Below are positions 27,514 through 35,489 of a stretch of DNA of 64,000 nucleotides, piece after piece. The notes under the pieces were generated by a model that worked only from the letters and a program-made list of their open reading frames with translations, made no database searches and was not told the DNA's origin. The position numbers were made by a program, and so were the translations under genes. Source of the stretch: Bacteroidia bacterium (GTDB lineage Bacteria; Bacteroidota; Bacteroidia; Bacteroidales; Paludibacteraceae). Numbering within the stretch: position 1 is the stretch's first letter; each line of letters starts with the position of its first letter. The stretch is taken from contig SAAO01000002.1 of assembly GCA_009929375.1 (NCBI GenBank), forward strand, positions 99,814 to 163,813. Reading direction: 5' to 3'.

Positions 27514-28011
27514 TTATACATGATATCGTTCTACATCCACTTCGTTTACAAGCTCTTCGTTGGTATCAGTCATTGCAGACATATCATCAACTATGCATTG
27601 AAACGATATTTTGTACAAGTTTCCGGCATTGCCACTGTCTTCGCGGTTCATACCAACGCGGCGCATCTCAAAGTAGTTGGTACCTGATGTGGCGTGGAAT
27701 AGTTTGTGAAGCTCTGTGAGCTTATTTAGAAAGCCGGTTGCTGTGTCCTGGTTGACTGAGCCTAAATAAGTATCGCTGAAAGTTTCGTAAAACAAGTAGA
27801 AGTCAACCTGTGTATTGCACAATTGACCTTTAAGCCCTTTATCATCTGTGTTTAATAGATTGAAAGATATAAATACTGCCGGTGTAGGAAATGGTAGTTC
27901 TTCGGTAAGATAGCCAACTTGTTCGTGCCACAGATCAATCCATTCTATTTGCTGTAAGTTGTCCTTTATTTTGTTGGCAAGTTCTAAATATAAGTCTGTC
28001 CAGTATTGCAT
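27514..28011 (-). CDS. Phage head-tail connector or tail-terminator-like protein
   Basis: 165 residues, last gene of the leftward head operon. The pattern (helix LYLELANKIKDNLQQI, then VGYLTEELPFPTPAVFISFN, beta strands and a helical TELHKLFHATS segment) resembles small tail-completion/terminator proteins that cap the tail tube. Its place directly after the gpG-like gene fits. Exact family not recognised. Confidence 0.6.
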   Translation of the reverse strand: MQYWTDLYLELANKIKDNLQQIEWIDLWHEQVGYLTEELPFPTPAVFISFNLLNTDDKGLKGQLCNTQVDFYLFYETFSDTYLGSVNQDTATGFLNKLTELHKLFHATSGTNYFEMRRVGMNREDSGNAGNLYKISFQCIVDDMSAMTDTNEELVNEVDVERYHV

Positions 28012-28022
28012 GATGATTAAAT

Positions 28023-28607
28023 TTATTTGTTGTTTAAATGCTGTTTAAATACGATGTCAACTTGTCCCTGATAGAATGTATCAAACATATTCATCATTGT
28101 TTGAGAGTTTCCCATAAACTGGCGTTGTGGTATCTTTATCTTTGTTCCTACTTTCATTAATGCCATACGCCTGCAGAATTCAGCTTTTGCACTTGACTTT
28201 ACATTTGATTTGGAACGCGATACTTTACCGGTGGACGTTTGTTTTACTTTACCGGATAACTCGTAAAACTTAGCCCAAAAGAAGCTTTTCATTTGGGCTG
28301 TTACAGTAATTGTCCCGCCGTTGTTTTGAATTTCTGAGTAGTCTGTGCCTGACTCCACAACTATACGCTGTTTGTTTTGTTCAGTTTTCCGCACTGACTG
28401 CATAAGTATTCCTTTGCCGTACATGGTACGCTTACCTGCCATTGGATTGCTTGTTTTTGGCCATGCTTTAAATGAACTGTCGGTAAAGCCTTCTTTGACA
28501 AATGACTCTTTGAAAAACTTTACTGATTCAGAACCGGCATAGCGTTGTGCATTGGCAGTTAAGTCCTTTGCCATTGCTAAAAAATCGGGTACTGTATTGT
28601 TTTTCAT
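28023..28607 (-). CDS. Phage virion morphogenesis protein (Mu gpG-like tail completion)
   Basis: 194 residues. It has the family features: an N-terminal FFKESFVKEGFTDSSFKAWP, then GKGILMQSVRKTE and YSEIQNNGGTITVT, and near the C-terminus KIKIPQRQFMGNSQTMM. In Mu, gpG acts in tail completion and head-tail joining. Overlapped upstream by no other gene; 71 bases separate it from the portal-MuF gene, with a hairpin in between. Confidence 0.8.
   Translation of the reverse strand: MKNNTVPDFLAMAKDLTANAQRYAGSESVKFFKESFVKEGFTDSSFKAWPKTSNPMAGKRTMYGKGILMQSVRKTEQNKQRIVVESGTDYSEIQNNGGTITVTAQMKSFFWAKFYELSGKVKQTSTGKVSRSKSNVKSSAKAEFCRRMALMKVGTKIKIPQRQFMGNSQTMMNMFDTFYQGQVDIVFKQHLNNK
28032..28050. repeat. Paired GTTTAAA motif, copy 1
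   Basis: GTTTAAATGCTGTTTAAAT, 20 bases before the start codon of the leftward 27,514-28,011 gene and inside the end of the gpG-like gene. Confidence 0.8.
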
Positions 28608-28662
28608 AAAATAGTTTGTATATTTGCCGATGATATAAAGCCCTTCGGGACTGCGTATCTCG

Positions 28663-28696
28663 AAAGCCCTGGATAAATTTATTTATCCGGGGCTTT
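28663..28696 (-). terminator. Stem-loop at the end of the portal-MuF gene
   Basis: Arms AAAGCCCTGGATAAA and TTTATCCGGGGCTTT (one mismatch) with a 4-base loop include the stop codon of the leftward gene. The leftward side lacks a strong T run, so it may only attenuate transcription or protect RNA. Confidence 0.5.
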
Positions 28697-31231
28697 TTCT
28701 GTTAGTTTTGTGATTGGCTCAAAGTCTTTTTTTGCAATTTGCTTGCGTGTGATTTGCGCAGTGTTCTCATTTTGAATGATTATAACACGTTCAATATTGC
28801 TATTTCGACTATCTTTTAAAGAGCCAAATAACCTGCTTTCTAAATTTGTACGATTGAAAGAGGCTTTTGATAAGTCTAATACCACATATTTTGCACCCTG
28901 ATTATTTGCTTTACGGATGTTATTCTGCAGGAAGTTGTCTAATTTGCTATCGCCAGGGTATGTTTTGAGATCGCCCAGTGTATTTGGATTACCTACGCCA
29001 AATTCAGGGTTTTTGTAGCCTTTTACAATACCACCTTGGATATGATGACGAACATATATGTCTTTATTCAATTCGTCAGCGACTTTTTTCGCAGCTTCGA
29101 TGTTCTGATCCATATCAGATAAATCGGCAAAGTCATTGACATAAACAGTATTGTTTCCAATTGTTTTTATTGTTCTATTGTACGGTATATATTGTTTCAT
29201 CAATTCAGTATTGGCACGAACTAACTGCAGTTGCTTTGCCGGTATAGCTTCAAAATAACTGTGTTGTTCGGAAAACAACATACCTGATTTAATTGGGTTT
29301 GTAGCCCATTTAGGACTAACGCCTGTAATACCTTTTTCAGTTACTTGATCAGATGTTTGTTCGAGCCAACAGCGACAGCCTGGATCATACGGAGGTGTGT
29401 GAGTCCATTCGTTTACTGGCTTTACAATACCTTCGTTTGCAGCATGAGTATCTCTTACATTTTCATCCTGAAAGGTTCTGTTTTTTAAGTTTGGATAAAT
29501 GTCAATATCCTTTACAAACTGCTGAAAGTCTTTTGCTGTACTTGTTTTGTTGGCTGCAAACTTAGCTTCAGTATTCAGCCATGTTTCATTGTGCAAACTC
29601 ACCATCTTTTTAGCTTCAGTAATAAACGCATCTTTATCGATACCTGACCGTTTAAGTGCGTTTAAATCCTGCATGAGATTGTTGGCCTTTGCACCTGAGA
29701 ACTTCAGCAGATTTTCGCGGAACTGACGTGTGATAGCATCTGTGTAATAGTCATCCCCCCATGCCATTTGCGATGCTTTTGATAAAGAAGAGTAATTCTT
29801 CAGAACCAGGTCGCGATCTAAATCGGAAGGTAAAACTTCACCGTTCCAAATCTGATCGGCTAACCGGCTAATAGCAGCATCCCATGTGGCTGCAAAAACA
29901 GAACCCCTAACCCCTAAAGGGGAATAATACGATGCAAATGGTGCTAAACTGTAGTTACGTGCGCCCGCTACGGACGCGTTAGGCTTTTTTTTTTGAGCCT
30001 CCTCTACTTTTTGTATTGTTTCCTTTACCGTTGTGATTGGTAAGCCGGTAAGTTCTGCCAACTTTTCAGGGTCGAAATCAAAGTACTGAGCTAAATCTTT
30101 TACAGCTTGTATCTTTTCTTTGAGTGTAAGTGATTCGGTTTCATCCCATTCGAATGTAAGGTTGGCAAGTGGCGCATACACAGAGCTCAACTTAACCAGG
30201 CGCGGAATGATTTCTTCGTTCATGTAGAACTTAAATATCAACTTATCCACTTTGATACGATACTGTAACATGCGTTCATGCAATTCTGCTGAACCGACAA
30301 AGCTCTTTTCATCACTAACACCGGTACCACCAAGTATTCGTTTTGAGAGCTGAGCATCGGCAAATGCGTTCAGGTTGCTGAATGACTGATAACCATCGGT
30401 ACTTGTATCTTTTGGTATTTCAATTTTTTCATTACCCTGAAGCAAAATGAAGTGATTAGAACGGAAGCTCAACATCATGTTGTAAAGCTCTTTTAAACGA
30501 TTGTCATCGAATCTGTCTGTCGTAACAAAAACTGCAGGTACACCAAACTTTTCGATATACGACATCCACGATCCTAAGCCAAGCTTCTTGGCTAAAACAA
30601 TCATGGCTATCTCGTTGAATAAACCAAGTGACCAGTCAGTTCCAATCTGTACATAGTAGTTGGCATAGATTCCGGATTTGTAGTCAACACCTTTTGTATC
30701 GAACTCTTCTTTGATAACTAAACCACGATCGGGCAGGAAGTTTGATTGTTCGATTTCTTTTACTTCAGCAAGTTCAAGCTTGTCATTAAGTTTAATCATT
30801 TCGATAAGCTTAGTGCCTTCGAATGTTTGCATTAGCATAATGCGCGAAAGGTCGATAAACCACGGACGTTCGAATAGATAATGAACATCTTCGACTTCCT
30901 TTTTTGATTTATCAATGAGTTTGAAAGGTGCGCATTGAATTGGAAGTATGCGATTGTCAACACAAGACATCAGGTGTAAATCCAGTTTCAGCGAATTGAA
31001 AAAGCGCATAAGCTGACCACGCCGAGGGTCTTCGGGATTTGTAGCAGCCATTACAGCATTTATCCAGTCTTCGATTGTTTTGCTCTTAAACTGCTGTGGC
31101 TGTTTAGTCCAGTCAATAGGACTGGCTTTTTCGCTTCGTTTGTAATATTCGCCAAATATAATATTGTTATCTGCTTTACTTAAAATGGAAGTAACTGCAG
31201 TGTTTACGAGTCTATCAAATAGCTTTGCCAT
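28679..31231 (-). CDS. Portal protein (DUF935/gp29) fused to MuF head protein (gp30) plus C-terminal nuclease-like domain
   Basis: 850 residues: three parts that are usually separate. Residues about 1-430 are a Mu gp29-type portal (AKKLGLGSWMSYIEKFGVPA; ADAQLSKRILGGTGVSDEKS). Residues about 445-650 are a MuF/SPP1 gp7-type head morphogenesis domain ending in the signature VRDTHAANEG and TPPYDPGCRCWLEQ. Residues about 665-850 form an extra alpha/beta domain (VYVNDFADLSDMDQNIEAAK; PNTLGDLKTYPGDSKLDNFL; GAKYVVLDLSKASFN) with the look of the nuclease/toxin domains often found at MuF C-termini. That last assignment is inference. The linker near residue 436 contains a translated palindromic repeat (see repeat at 29,902). 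Confidence 0.88.
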   Translation of the reverse strand: MAKLFDRLVNTAVTSILSKADNNIIFGEYYKRSEKASPIDWTKQPQQFKSKTIEDWINAVMAATNPEDPRRGQLMRFFNSLKLDLHLMSCVDNRILPIQCAPFKLIDKSKKEVEDVHYLFERPWFIDLSRIMLMQTFEGTKLIEMIKLNDKLELAEVKEIEQSNFLPDRGLVIKEEFDTKGVDYKSGIYANYYVQIGTDWSLGLFNEIAMIVLAKKLGLGSWMSYIEKFGVPAVFVTTDRFDDNRLKELYNMMLSFRSNHFILLQGNEKIEIPKDTSTDGYQSFSNLNAFADAQLSKRILGGTGVSDEKSFVGSAELHERMLQYRIKVDKLIFKFYMNEEIIPRLVKLSSVYAPLANLTFEWDETESLTLKEKIQAVKDLAQYFDFDPEKLAELTGLPITTVKETIQKVEEAQKKKPNASVAGARNYSLAPFASYYSPLGVRGSVFAATWDAAISRLADQIWNGEVLPSDLDRDLVLKNYSSLSKASQMAWGDDYYTDAITRQFRENLLKFSGAKANNLMQDLNALKRSGIDKDAFITEAKKMVSLHNETWLNTEAKFAANKTSTAKDFQQFVKDIDIYPNLKNRTFQDENVRDTHAANEGIVKPVNEWTHTPPYDPGCRCWLEQTSDQVTEKGITGVSPKWATNPIKSGMLFSEQHSYFEAIPAKQLQLVRANTELMKQYIPYNRTIKTIGNNTVYVNDFADLSDMDQNIEAAKKVADELNKDIYVRHHIQGGIVKGYKNPEFGVGNPNTLGDLKTYPGDSKLDNFLQNNIRKANNQGAKYVVLDLSKASFNRTNLESRLFGSLKDSRNSNIERVIIIQNENTAQITRKQIAKKDFEPITKLTEKAPDK
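29902..29927. repeat. CCCCTAACCCC palindromic element inserted in frame in the portal-MuF gene
   Basis: CCCCTAACCCCTAAAGGGG with a GAATAA tail. Translated on the minus strand it gives SPLGVRG in the linker between the portal and MuF domains. Near-identical copies lie at 36,421 and 41,241. Confidence 0.8.
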
Positions 31232-31233
31232 GT

Positions 31234-31252
31234 GTTTAAATGCTGTTTAAAT
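31234..31252. repeat. Paired GTTTAAA motif, copy 2 (type copy)
   Basis: GTTTAAATGCTGTTTAAAT: two GTTTAAAT units with an 11-base period. On the coding strand it reads ATTTAAAC-N3-ATTTAAAC and ends two bases before the ATG of the portal-MuF gene. This is the commonest placement in the prophage. Confidence 0.85.
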
Positions 31253-31675
31253 AAAATAATTTGAGTTTGTTGTGTTACCCCACATTAGTGGTGTGTTGTT
31301 TCCTGATTCGTCGGTTAGAACCGGCATGCCTACAAGTTTCATTGCACCTGATTGTATGCGTTCGAGCATACGTGTGGCTTCGTTGAACATAGTTACATAG
31401 TCCTCAGGAACTTTGCGAGCTGCGTTACGTTTTACAGCGCGATATACCATTATCTGAGCAATGATTTGTTGAAGTATCGGTGAACGTAATGGTTCAGTTT
31501 CAGAGAATATCAGATCGGTGTTATAGCGCGTTGAAATGAACGACACAGCATAAGCAATGGCTTTGTTTTCAATGTCGTTTAAAATAGTCTGATCGCCGGC
31601 AATGTTTGCCGTACTATCATCTAAGAAGCGTTCCTGTATGACCGATGCAAGGTCGGTTTCTTCAATATATCTCAT
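31247..31675 (-). CDS. Mu gp36-like head-tail connector protein (DUF1320)
   Basis: 142 residues. The all-helical pattern MRYIEETDLASVIQERFLDD, then NKAIAYAVSFISTRYNTDLI, then PILQQIIAQIMVYRAVKRNA is that of the DUF1320/gp36 connector family. It sits between terminase and portal. Its last codons overlap the paired motif at 31,234. Confidence 0.8.
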   Translation of the reverse strand: MRYIEETDLASVIQERFLDDSTANIAGDQTILNDIENKAIAYAVSFISTRYNTDLIFSETEPLRSPILQQIIAQIMVYRAVKRNAARKVPEDYVTMFNEATRMLERIQSGAMKLVGMPVLTDESGNNTPLMWGNTTNSNYFI

Positions 31676-31676
31676 A

Positions 31677-33218
31677 TTATAATGTTTGATAATTTAAGCC
31701 TATTTTACCTGTTGTGTAAGTTGAATTTGTATTGTTCCTGTTTGTAGGAGTTGAATACTTTTCGAGTGAATCAATAGCTTCAGTATCGGCATCCGGTGAG
31801 TCATCGTTTTCGGTACTTCCTTCCTCAATGGCACACAACTGTTGAATACCAACCTGAGTATCGCTATGGCTTTTAAGTTTCTCGTTGTACCAAATACGTC
31901 CGTTTTGATAGTATGGTTGTTTGGCAATTATACGCATCAGCTTGTTTACTTTAGCAACCATTACTTTCATGATGTTAAGTGATATTCCGGTTTCCCATTC
32001 CACTTCATCAATTGCACGTTGCACTTCGCCGTTCCAGAACTGTGATTCGTATTGGAAAATTACATTTACACCTGTAGGTAACTGTTTTTTGAAATTGCAC
32101 ATCCAGGAAACTGCCTGTTTCATTTTTGATTGCTTTACATAGCAGTCGATAAGCCAAAACTTATTGTCGTGTAGTCCCCACGCTTTGCAAGCATTGTAGT
32201 CGGATGTATCATTGTCGGTGTATGCGATATCCCAATGCACAATAATCATTTTGAAGTCTTTCAGTTCGGGCATTTTACCCCATTGAATTTGTTTTTCGCT
32301 AAAGACTTTACCCTGAAGTATAGATTCATGCAGGTATTCGGCATATGCGGCTACAATGCCCATGTTGTCCTCCTGGTGTTTGTAGTATTCGGCAGTGTAC
32401 ATTGACGGCCATGCAGGCTCATAAGTTACCTTATTGTAAGCTTTAATCTGACGAATACGCCAATTTGGGTGACGTTCCTGCAGGATAGTTTGTGTCATAA
32501 CACGTGCGAAACGGTTATTCAGGTAGAGCATTCTACGACGTTTTTTATCTGTCATAGTTGGAATTATGTCGCGTTCTATCTGATCAGCTTGTTTTCGCAT
32601 GCGTTTTGGGTTGCCGATAGTGTCCGGAGTTTCCAGGTCATCAATAACCCACAGGTTGGGGCGACGTTGTTTGATACGCACACCACGCACTTTCTTTTTT
32701 ATACCGAATGCTTTACCAATAAAGCGTTGGTCAGGTGTAAAGAAATTGCCAAACTCCCACGAACCTTCGCACTTTTGTACGCCAAAATCATGAATTATTA
32801 GCGGGTTTCCTTCAAGTTCAGACTGAACATCTGATAACAGTTCCTGCGCACGTTCAACAGAGTCGGACATAAGGCACATAAATACATCCTCTCCACGCAT
32901 CCATAACCAAAGCGGAATAATAATGTTACCCCACACAGATTTAGCTCCACCACGAAACCATTCTTCGAACTCAATAATAAATGGATCGTTGGCAATATCA
33001 TTAGCAGCTTCGATTTGAAACGGAGCGCATTCGGCAGTGGCGTAATGAGGTAGATATGTTTCTACCATATAAACTACGTCGACCTTCGCACGTTTAATTC
33101 GCGCTTGTTGTTCTGCTTTAGTTTCGAACGGATTTACTTCGTTTGACTTGCTTGTTATGTCAAGTTTTGCGAGGTATTGTTCGGCTAATTGTTTATCGCG
33201 GGTTTTCTGTGATGCCAT
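31677..33218 (-). CDS. Terminase large subunit (Mu gp28-like)
   Basis: 513 residues. DNA-packaging motor with ATPase and nuclease domains. The ATPase part has a deviant Walker A FRGGAKS (residues 88-94), as is usual for this subgroup, Walker B LWVIDDLE (Asp193/Asp194) and the coupling strand MLYLNNRFARV. The RNase H-like nuclease domain begins at IIVHWDIAYTDND (Asp330). The start ATG directly abuts the paired motif at 33,221. Gene order small terminase, DUF6527, large terminase, gp36, portal is Mu-like. Confidence 0.95.
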   Translation of the reverse strand: MASQKTRDKQLAEQYLAKLDITSKSNEVNPFETKAEQQARIKRAKVDVVYMVETYLPHYATAECAPFQIEAANDIANDPFIIEFEEWFRGGAKSVWGNIIIPLWLWMRGEDVFMCLMSDSVERAQELLSDVQSELEGNPLIIHDFGVQKCEGSWEFGNFFTPDQRFIGKAFGIKKKVRGVRIKQRRPNLWVIDDLETPDTIGNPKRMRKQADQIERDIIPTMTDKKRRRMLYLNNRFARVMTQTILQERHPNWRIRQIKAYNKVTYEPAWPSMYTAEYYKHQEDNMGIVAAYAEYLHESILQGKVFSEKQIQWGKMPELKDFKMIIVHWDIAYTDNDTSDYNACKAWGLHDNKFWLIDCYVKQSKMKQAVSWMCNFKKQLPTGVNVIFQYESQFWNGEVQRAIDEVEWETGISLNIMKVMVAKVNKLMRIIAKQPYYQNGRIWYNEKLKSHSDTQVGIQQLCAIEEGSTENDDSPDADTEAIDSLEKYSTPTNRNNTNSTYTTGKIGLNYQTL

Positions 33219-33220
33219 GC

Positions 33221-33239
33221 GTTTAAATGTCGTTTAAAT
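33221..33239. repeat. Paired GTTTAAA motif, copy 3
   Basis: GTTTAAATGTCGTTTAAAT, two bases before the terminase start codon. It supplies the last codons and the TAA stop of the upstream DUF6527 gene. Confidence 0.85.
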
Positions 33240-33516
33240 CTACGGTTTGACCTGCTAAGTGATGTGTGCAATCGCTTAAAAACTGTATTTTACCATCAGT
33301 AATGAATGAGTGACAAACATAACCTGGTCTTGTAAGCATTACAGACGCTCTTACTGTTGGGTGATTAAAATCTTTATTAAACTCCCAAACAGGCATTCCC
33401 TGTACTTTAGTTTCTTCATCATTTATGAAGTGAATACTATCGCAACCAGGGCAATAAAATCCAAGTTCACCATGATAACCACCGTCGGCTGTTGTAAATC
33501 GCTTAATCTTTGCCAT
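33223..33516 (-). CDS. DUF6527-like small zinc-site protein
   Basis: 97 residues. LGFYCPGCDSIHFIND has a CxxC pair, followed by WEFNKDFNHPTVRASVML, CHSFITDGKIQFLSDCTHHL and AGQTVDL. This order matches the DUF6527 family seen in many phages next to terminases. The Cys/His set could bind a metal. Role unknown. Confidence 0.8.
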   Translation of the reverse strand: MAKIKRFTTADGGYHGELGFYCPGCDSIHFINDEETKVQGMPVWEFNKDFNHPTVRASVMLTRPGYVCHSFITDGKIQFLSDCTHHLAGQTVDLNDI

Positions 33517-33518
33517 AA

Positions 33519-34073
33519 TTATCCCAATTCATTCGTTTTTTTACGGATGTAATACTGTTGAAAGTTGATTGTTTTTTCGAACAATTCAGGGTCGTGTTGG
33601 CGCATGTCTGTAAACATATCGTCCATCATGTTGATGAGTTCGCCAAGTGAGTACTTGTTGTTTTTTTCCATTTCGCGCAAAGTTTTCGCCCATTTGGCTG
33701 TATTGTCGGATAGCCGGTTAGCTTCAGAACGTAATTCGGCTTCTAACTTTTTGTCGGACAACTTCACGGCATTTGAAATTTCGTTTTCGATTTCGAGCCT
33801 GCGTTCGGAGTTAAGCCGAATGATTTGCCTTATGTTTTCGGCTTCGGTACGTGTGGATTGTTGACGTGCCTGGCGTAGTTCTTTCCATGCGCCTTCACGC
33901 GCCCAGTCGGACACTGTTTGCTCTGTAATTCCAAGCAATTCGGCTGTGGACTTTTGAGTTTTACCCTGTACTACCACATACTCGTAAGCTGAGAATTTCA
34001 GTTTTTGATATTCTTCAGCCGGTAGCTTTGGTTTGCGCTCAATTTTCTTTCTCAATGACTTGTTTTTCTTCAT
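33519..34073 (-). CDS. Terminase small subunit-like protein (Mu gp27-like)
   Basis: 184 residues. A basic N-terminus leads into a helix-turn-helix (YEYVVVQGKTQKSTAELLGI, then TEQTVSDWAREGAWKELRQA), then a long helical region (RRLEIENEISNAVKLSDKKL) and an acidic segment. DNA-recognition subunits of terminases have this design. It is the first gene of the leftward head operon and faces the divergent control region at 34.1 kb. Confidence 0.85.
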   Translation of the reverse strand: MKKNKSLRKKIERKPKLPAEEYQKLKFSAYEYVVVQGKTQKSTAELLGITEQTVSDWAREGAWKELRQARQQSTRTEAENIRQIIRLNSERRLEIENEISNAVKLSDKKLEAELRSEANRLSDNTAKWAKTLREMEKNNKYSLGELINMMDDMFTDMRQHDPELFEKTINFQQYYIRKKTNELG

Positions 34074-34140
34074 TTTTTGCCCTGATTTTTATGCAAAGTT
34101 GTACTTATTTATGTGTGAAAACAAAAGCAGTTTTCATGCA

Positions 34141-34200
34141 CACTAAAAATTTTATGTTGTACACTAAAAATTTTATGTTGTACATGAAAATTTGTAAGTA
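34141..34200. repeat. Tandem 21-bp repeats in the divergent late control region
   Basis: Two perfect copies of a 21-base unit starting CACTAAAAATTTTATGTTG (34141-34161 and 34162-34182) are followed by a degenerate CATGAAAATTTGTAAGTA copy and a start of another at 34201. The 21-base period puts the units on one face of the helix. Likely binding sites for a late-gene activator controlling both head operons. Confidence 0.65.
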
Positions 34201-34237
34201 CATGAAAACGTGATTTTTATCTACTGAAATAACGCTT

Positions 34238-34245
34238 TACATTTG
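34238..34245 (+). promoter_or_regulatory. -7 box of the rightward late promoter
   Basis: TACATTTG (TAnnTTTG), 40 bases before the protease-scaffold ATG and downstream of the 21-base repeats. Confidence 0.6.
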
Positions 34246-34284
34246 TTGCCAATTCGATTGCGAAACAACAAATTTTAGAAGCTT

Positions 34285-35394
34285 ATGCCAGGATTACAAA
34301 TTACTATTAAAGCTGAAAATACCCAGGGACGTGTTGACATAATTGGAAACATATCTGAGTGGAATCAGAACAATGCTATTGATTTTCGTGAACGTTGCCA
34401 GGCCATAAAGGATGCCGGGGCAACTTCTTGTCATTTGTACCTGATGACTAATGGTGGCGATTGTATTCAGGCTAATGAGATATACAATATTCTGATTGAT
34501 CTGTTTGGTGAATATACCGGTGAAGGTGGTGCAATAGTTGCCAGTGCCGGCACTTTCTTGGCTGTGAAAGCTAAGACATTTGTAATGGCCAAAAACGGTC
34601 AGTTTATGGTTCACCAACCACAAGGTGGAGTTCAGGGTACAGCTACTCAAATAGAGAACTATTTACAGTTAGTAAAAAACATGCTCAATTCATATTACGA
34701 GGCTTATAAAGTTAAGCTAAAAAAGACTGAAGCTGACTTTAAAACCAAATGGGATGCCGGTGATTTTTGGATGACAGCAAAAGAAGCTGTTGAATGGGGT
34801 TTTGTGACATCGATAAAAGAAGAACCGGCAAAGCTTACAAAAGCACTTGCTGCCGAAATTAAAGCAATTGGTTCGCCGATTGACTTCTCACCTGAGGATA
34901 TTATTTCAAACCAAAATAACGAAAACAAAATGAATTTACAAGCCATTGCTCTCACGCTCGGTTTGGCTGCTAATGCAACCGAAGCCGACATTACGGCCAA
35001 AATTGCGGAAAATGCGCAAAAGGCTAAGGATTACGATGCTCTTAAAGCTGCTACTGAGCTTAAAGAGAAAACTGAAAAAGCGGACAAAATCAAGGCAGCC
35101 CTTGACAAAGCCGAAAAGGAACACCGAATTACTGCGGACACTCGCCCTAACTGGCAAGCTATGCTTGAGGCTAATTACGACATTACTATCAAGGCTATTG
35201 AAGCAATACAGGTGGTTGCCCCATTAAGTGGCGAACTTGTGGTGGCTGGTGAAAATGGTACTAAGACTTACAACGGTAAGACATTTGAACAACTGCAGGA
35301 TGATCCGAAAGCAATGGAAGCTTTGCAGAACGATAAACCTGAGGTTTACGACGCTTTGTTTGCAGACTGGAAAGAACGTAACGGAATTAATTAA
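34285..35394 (+). CDS. Head maturation protease (ClpP-like, S14/S49 fold) with scaffold domain
   Basis: 369 residues. The first about 185 form a ClpP-type serine protease: LMTNGGDCIQA, nucleophile Ser87 in GAIVASAGTF, His110 in FMVHQPQGG. The rest is Lys/Ala/Glu-rich coiled coil typical of a scaffold, with a conserved-looking end FEQLQDDPKAMEAL. An in-frame ATG at 34,930 (Met216, MNLQAIALTLGLAAN) follows an A-rich stretch and could start a separate scaffold protein, as in the nested I/Z genes of Mu. Confidence 0.9.
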   Translation: MPGLQITIKAENTQGRVDIIGNISEWNQNNAIDFRERCQAIKDAGATSCHLYLMTNGGDCIQANEIYNILIDLFGEYTGEGGAIVASAGTFLAVKAKTFVMAKNGQFMVHQPQGGVQGTATQIENYLQLVKNMLNSYYEAYKVKLKKTEADFKTKWDAGDFWMTAKEAVEWGFVTSIKEEPAKLTKALAAEIKAIGSPIDFSPEDIISNQNNENKMNLQAIALTLGLAANATEADITAKIAENAQKAKDYDALKAATELKEKTEKADKIKAALDKAEKEHRITADTRPNWQAMLEANYDITIKAIEAIQVVAPLSGELVVAGENGTKTYNGKTFEQLQDDPKAMEALQNDKPEVYDALFADWKERNGIN

Positions 35395-35489
35395 TAAACC
35401 AACCAATAAGATTCGGATGTATCGCCGTGCATGTGAAAGCGTGCACGGTGTTGCAAATGGTTTTTAAGGTATAAAAAAGATTGAAATTT

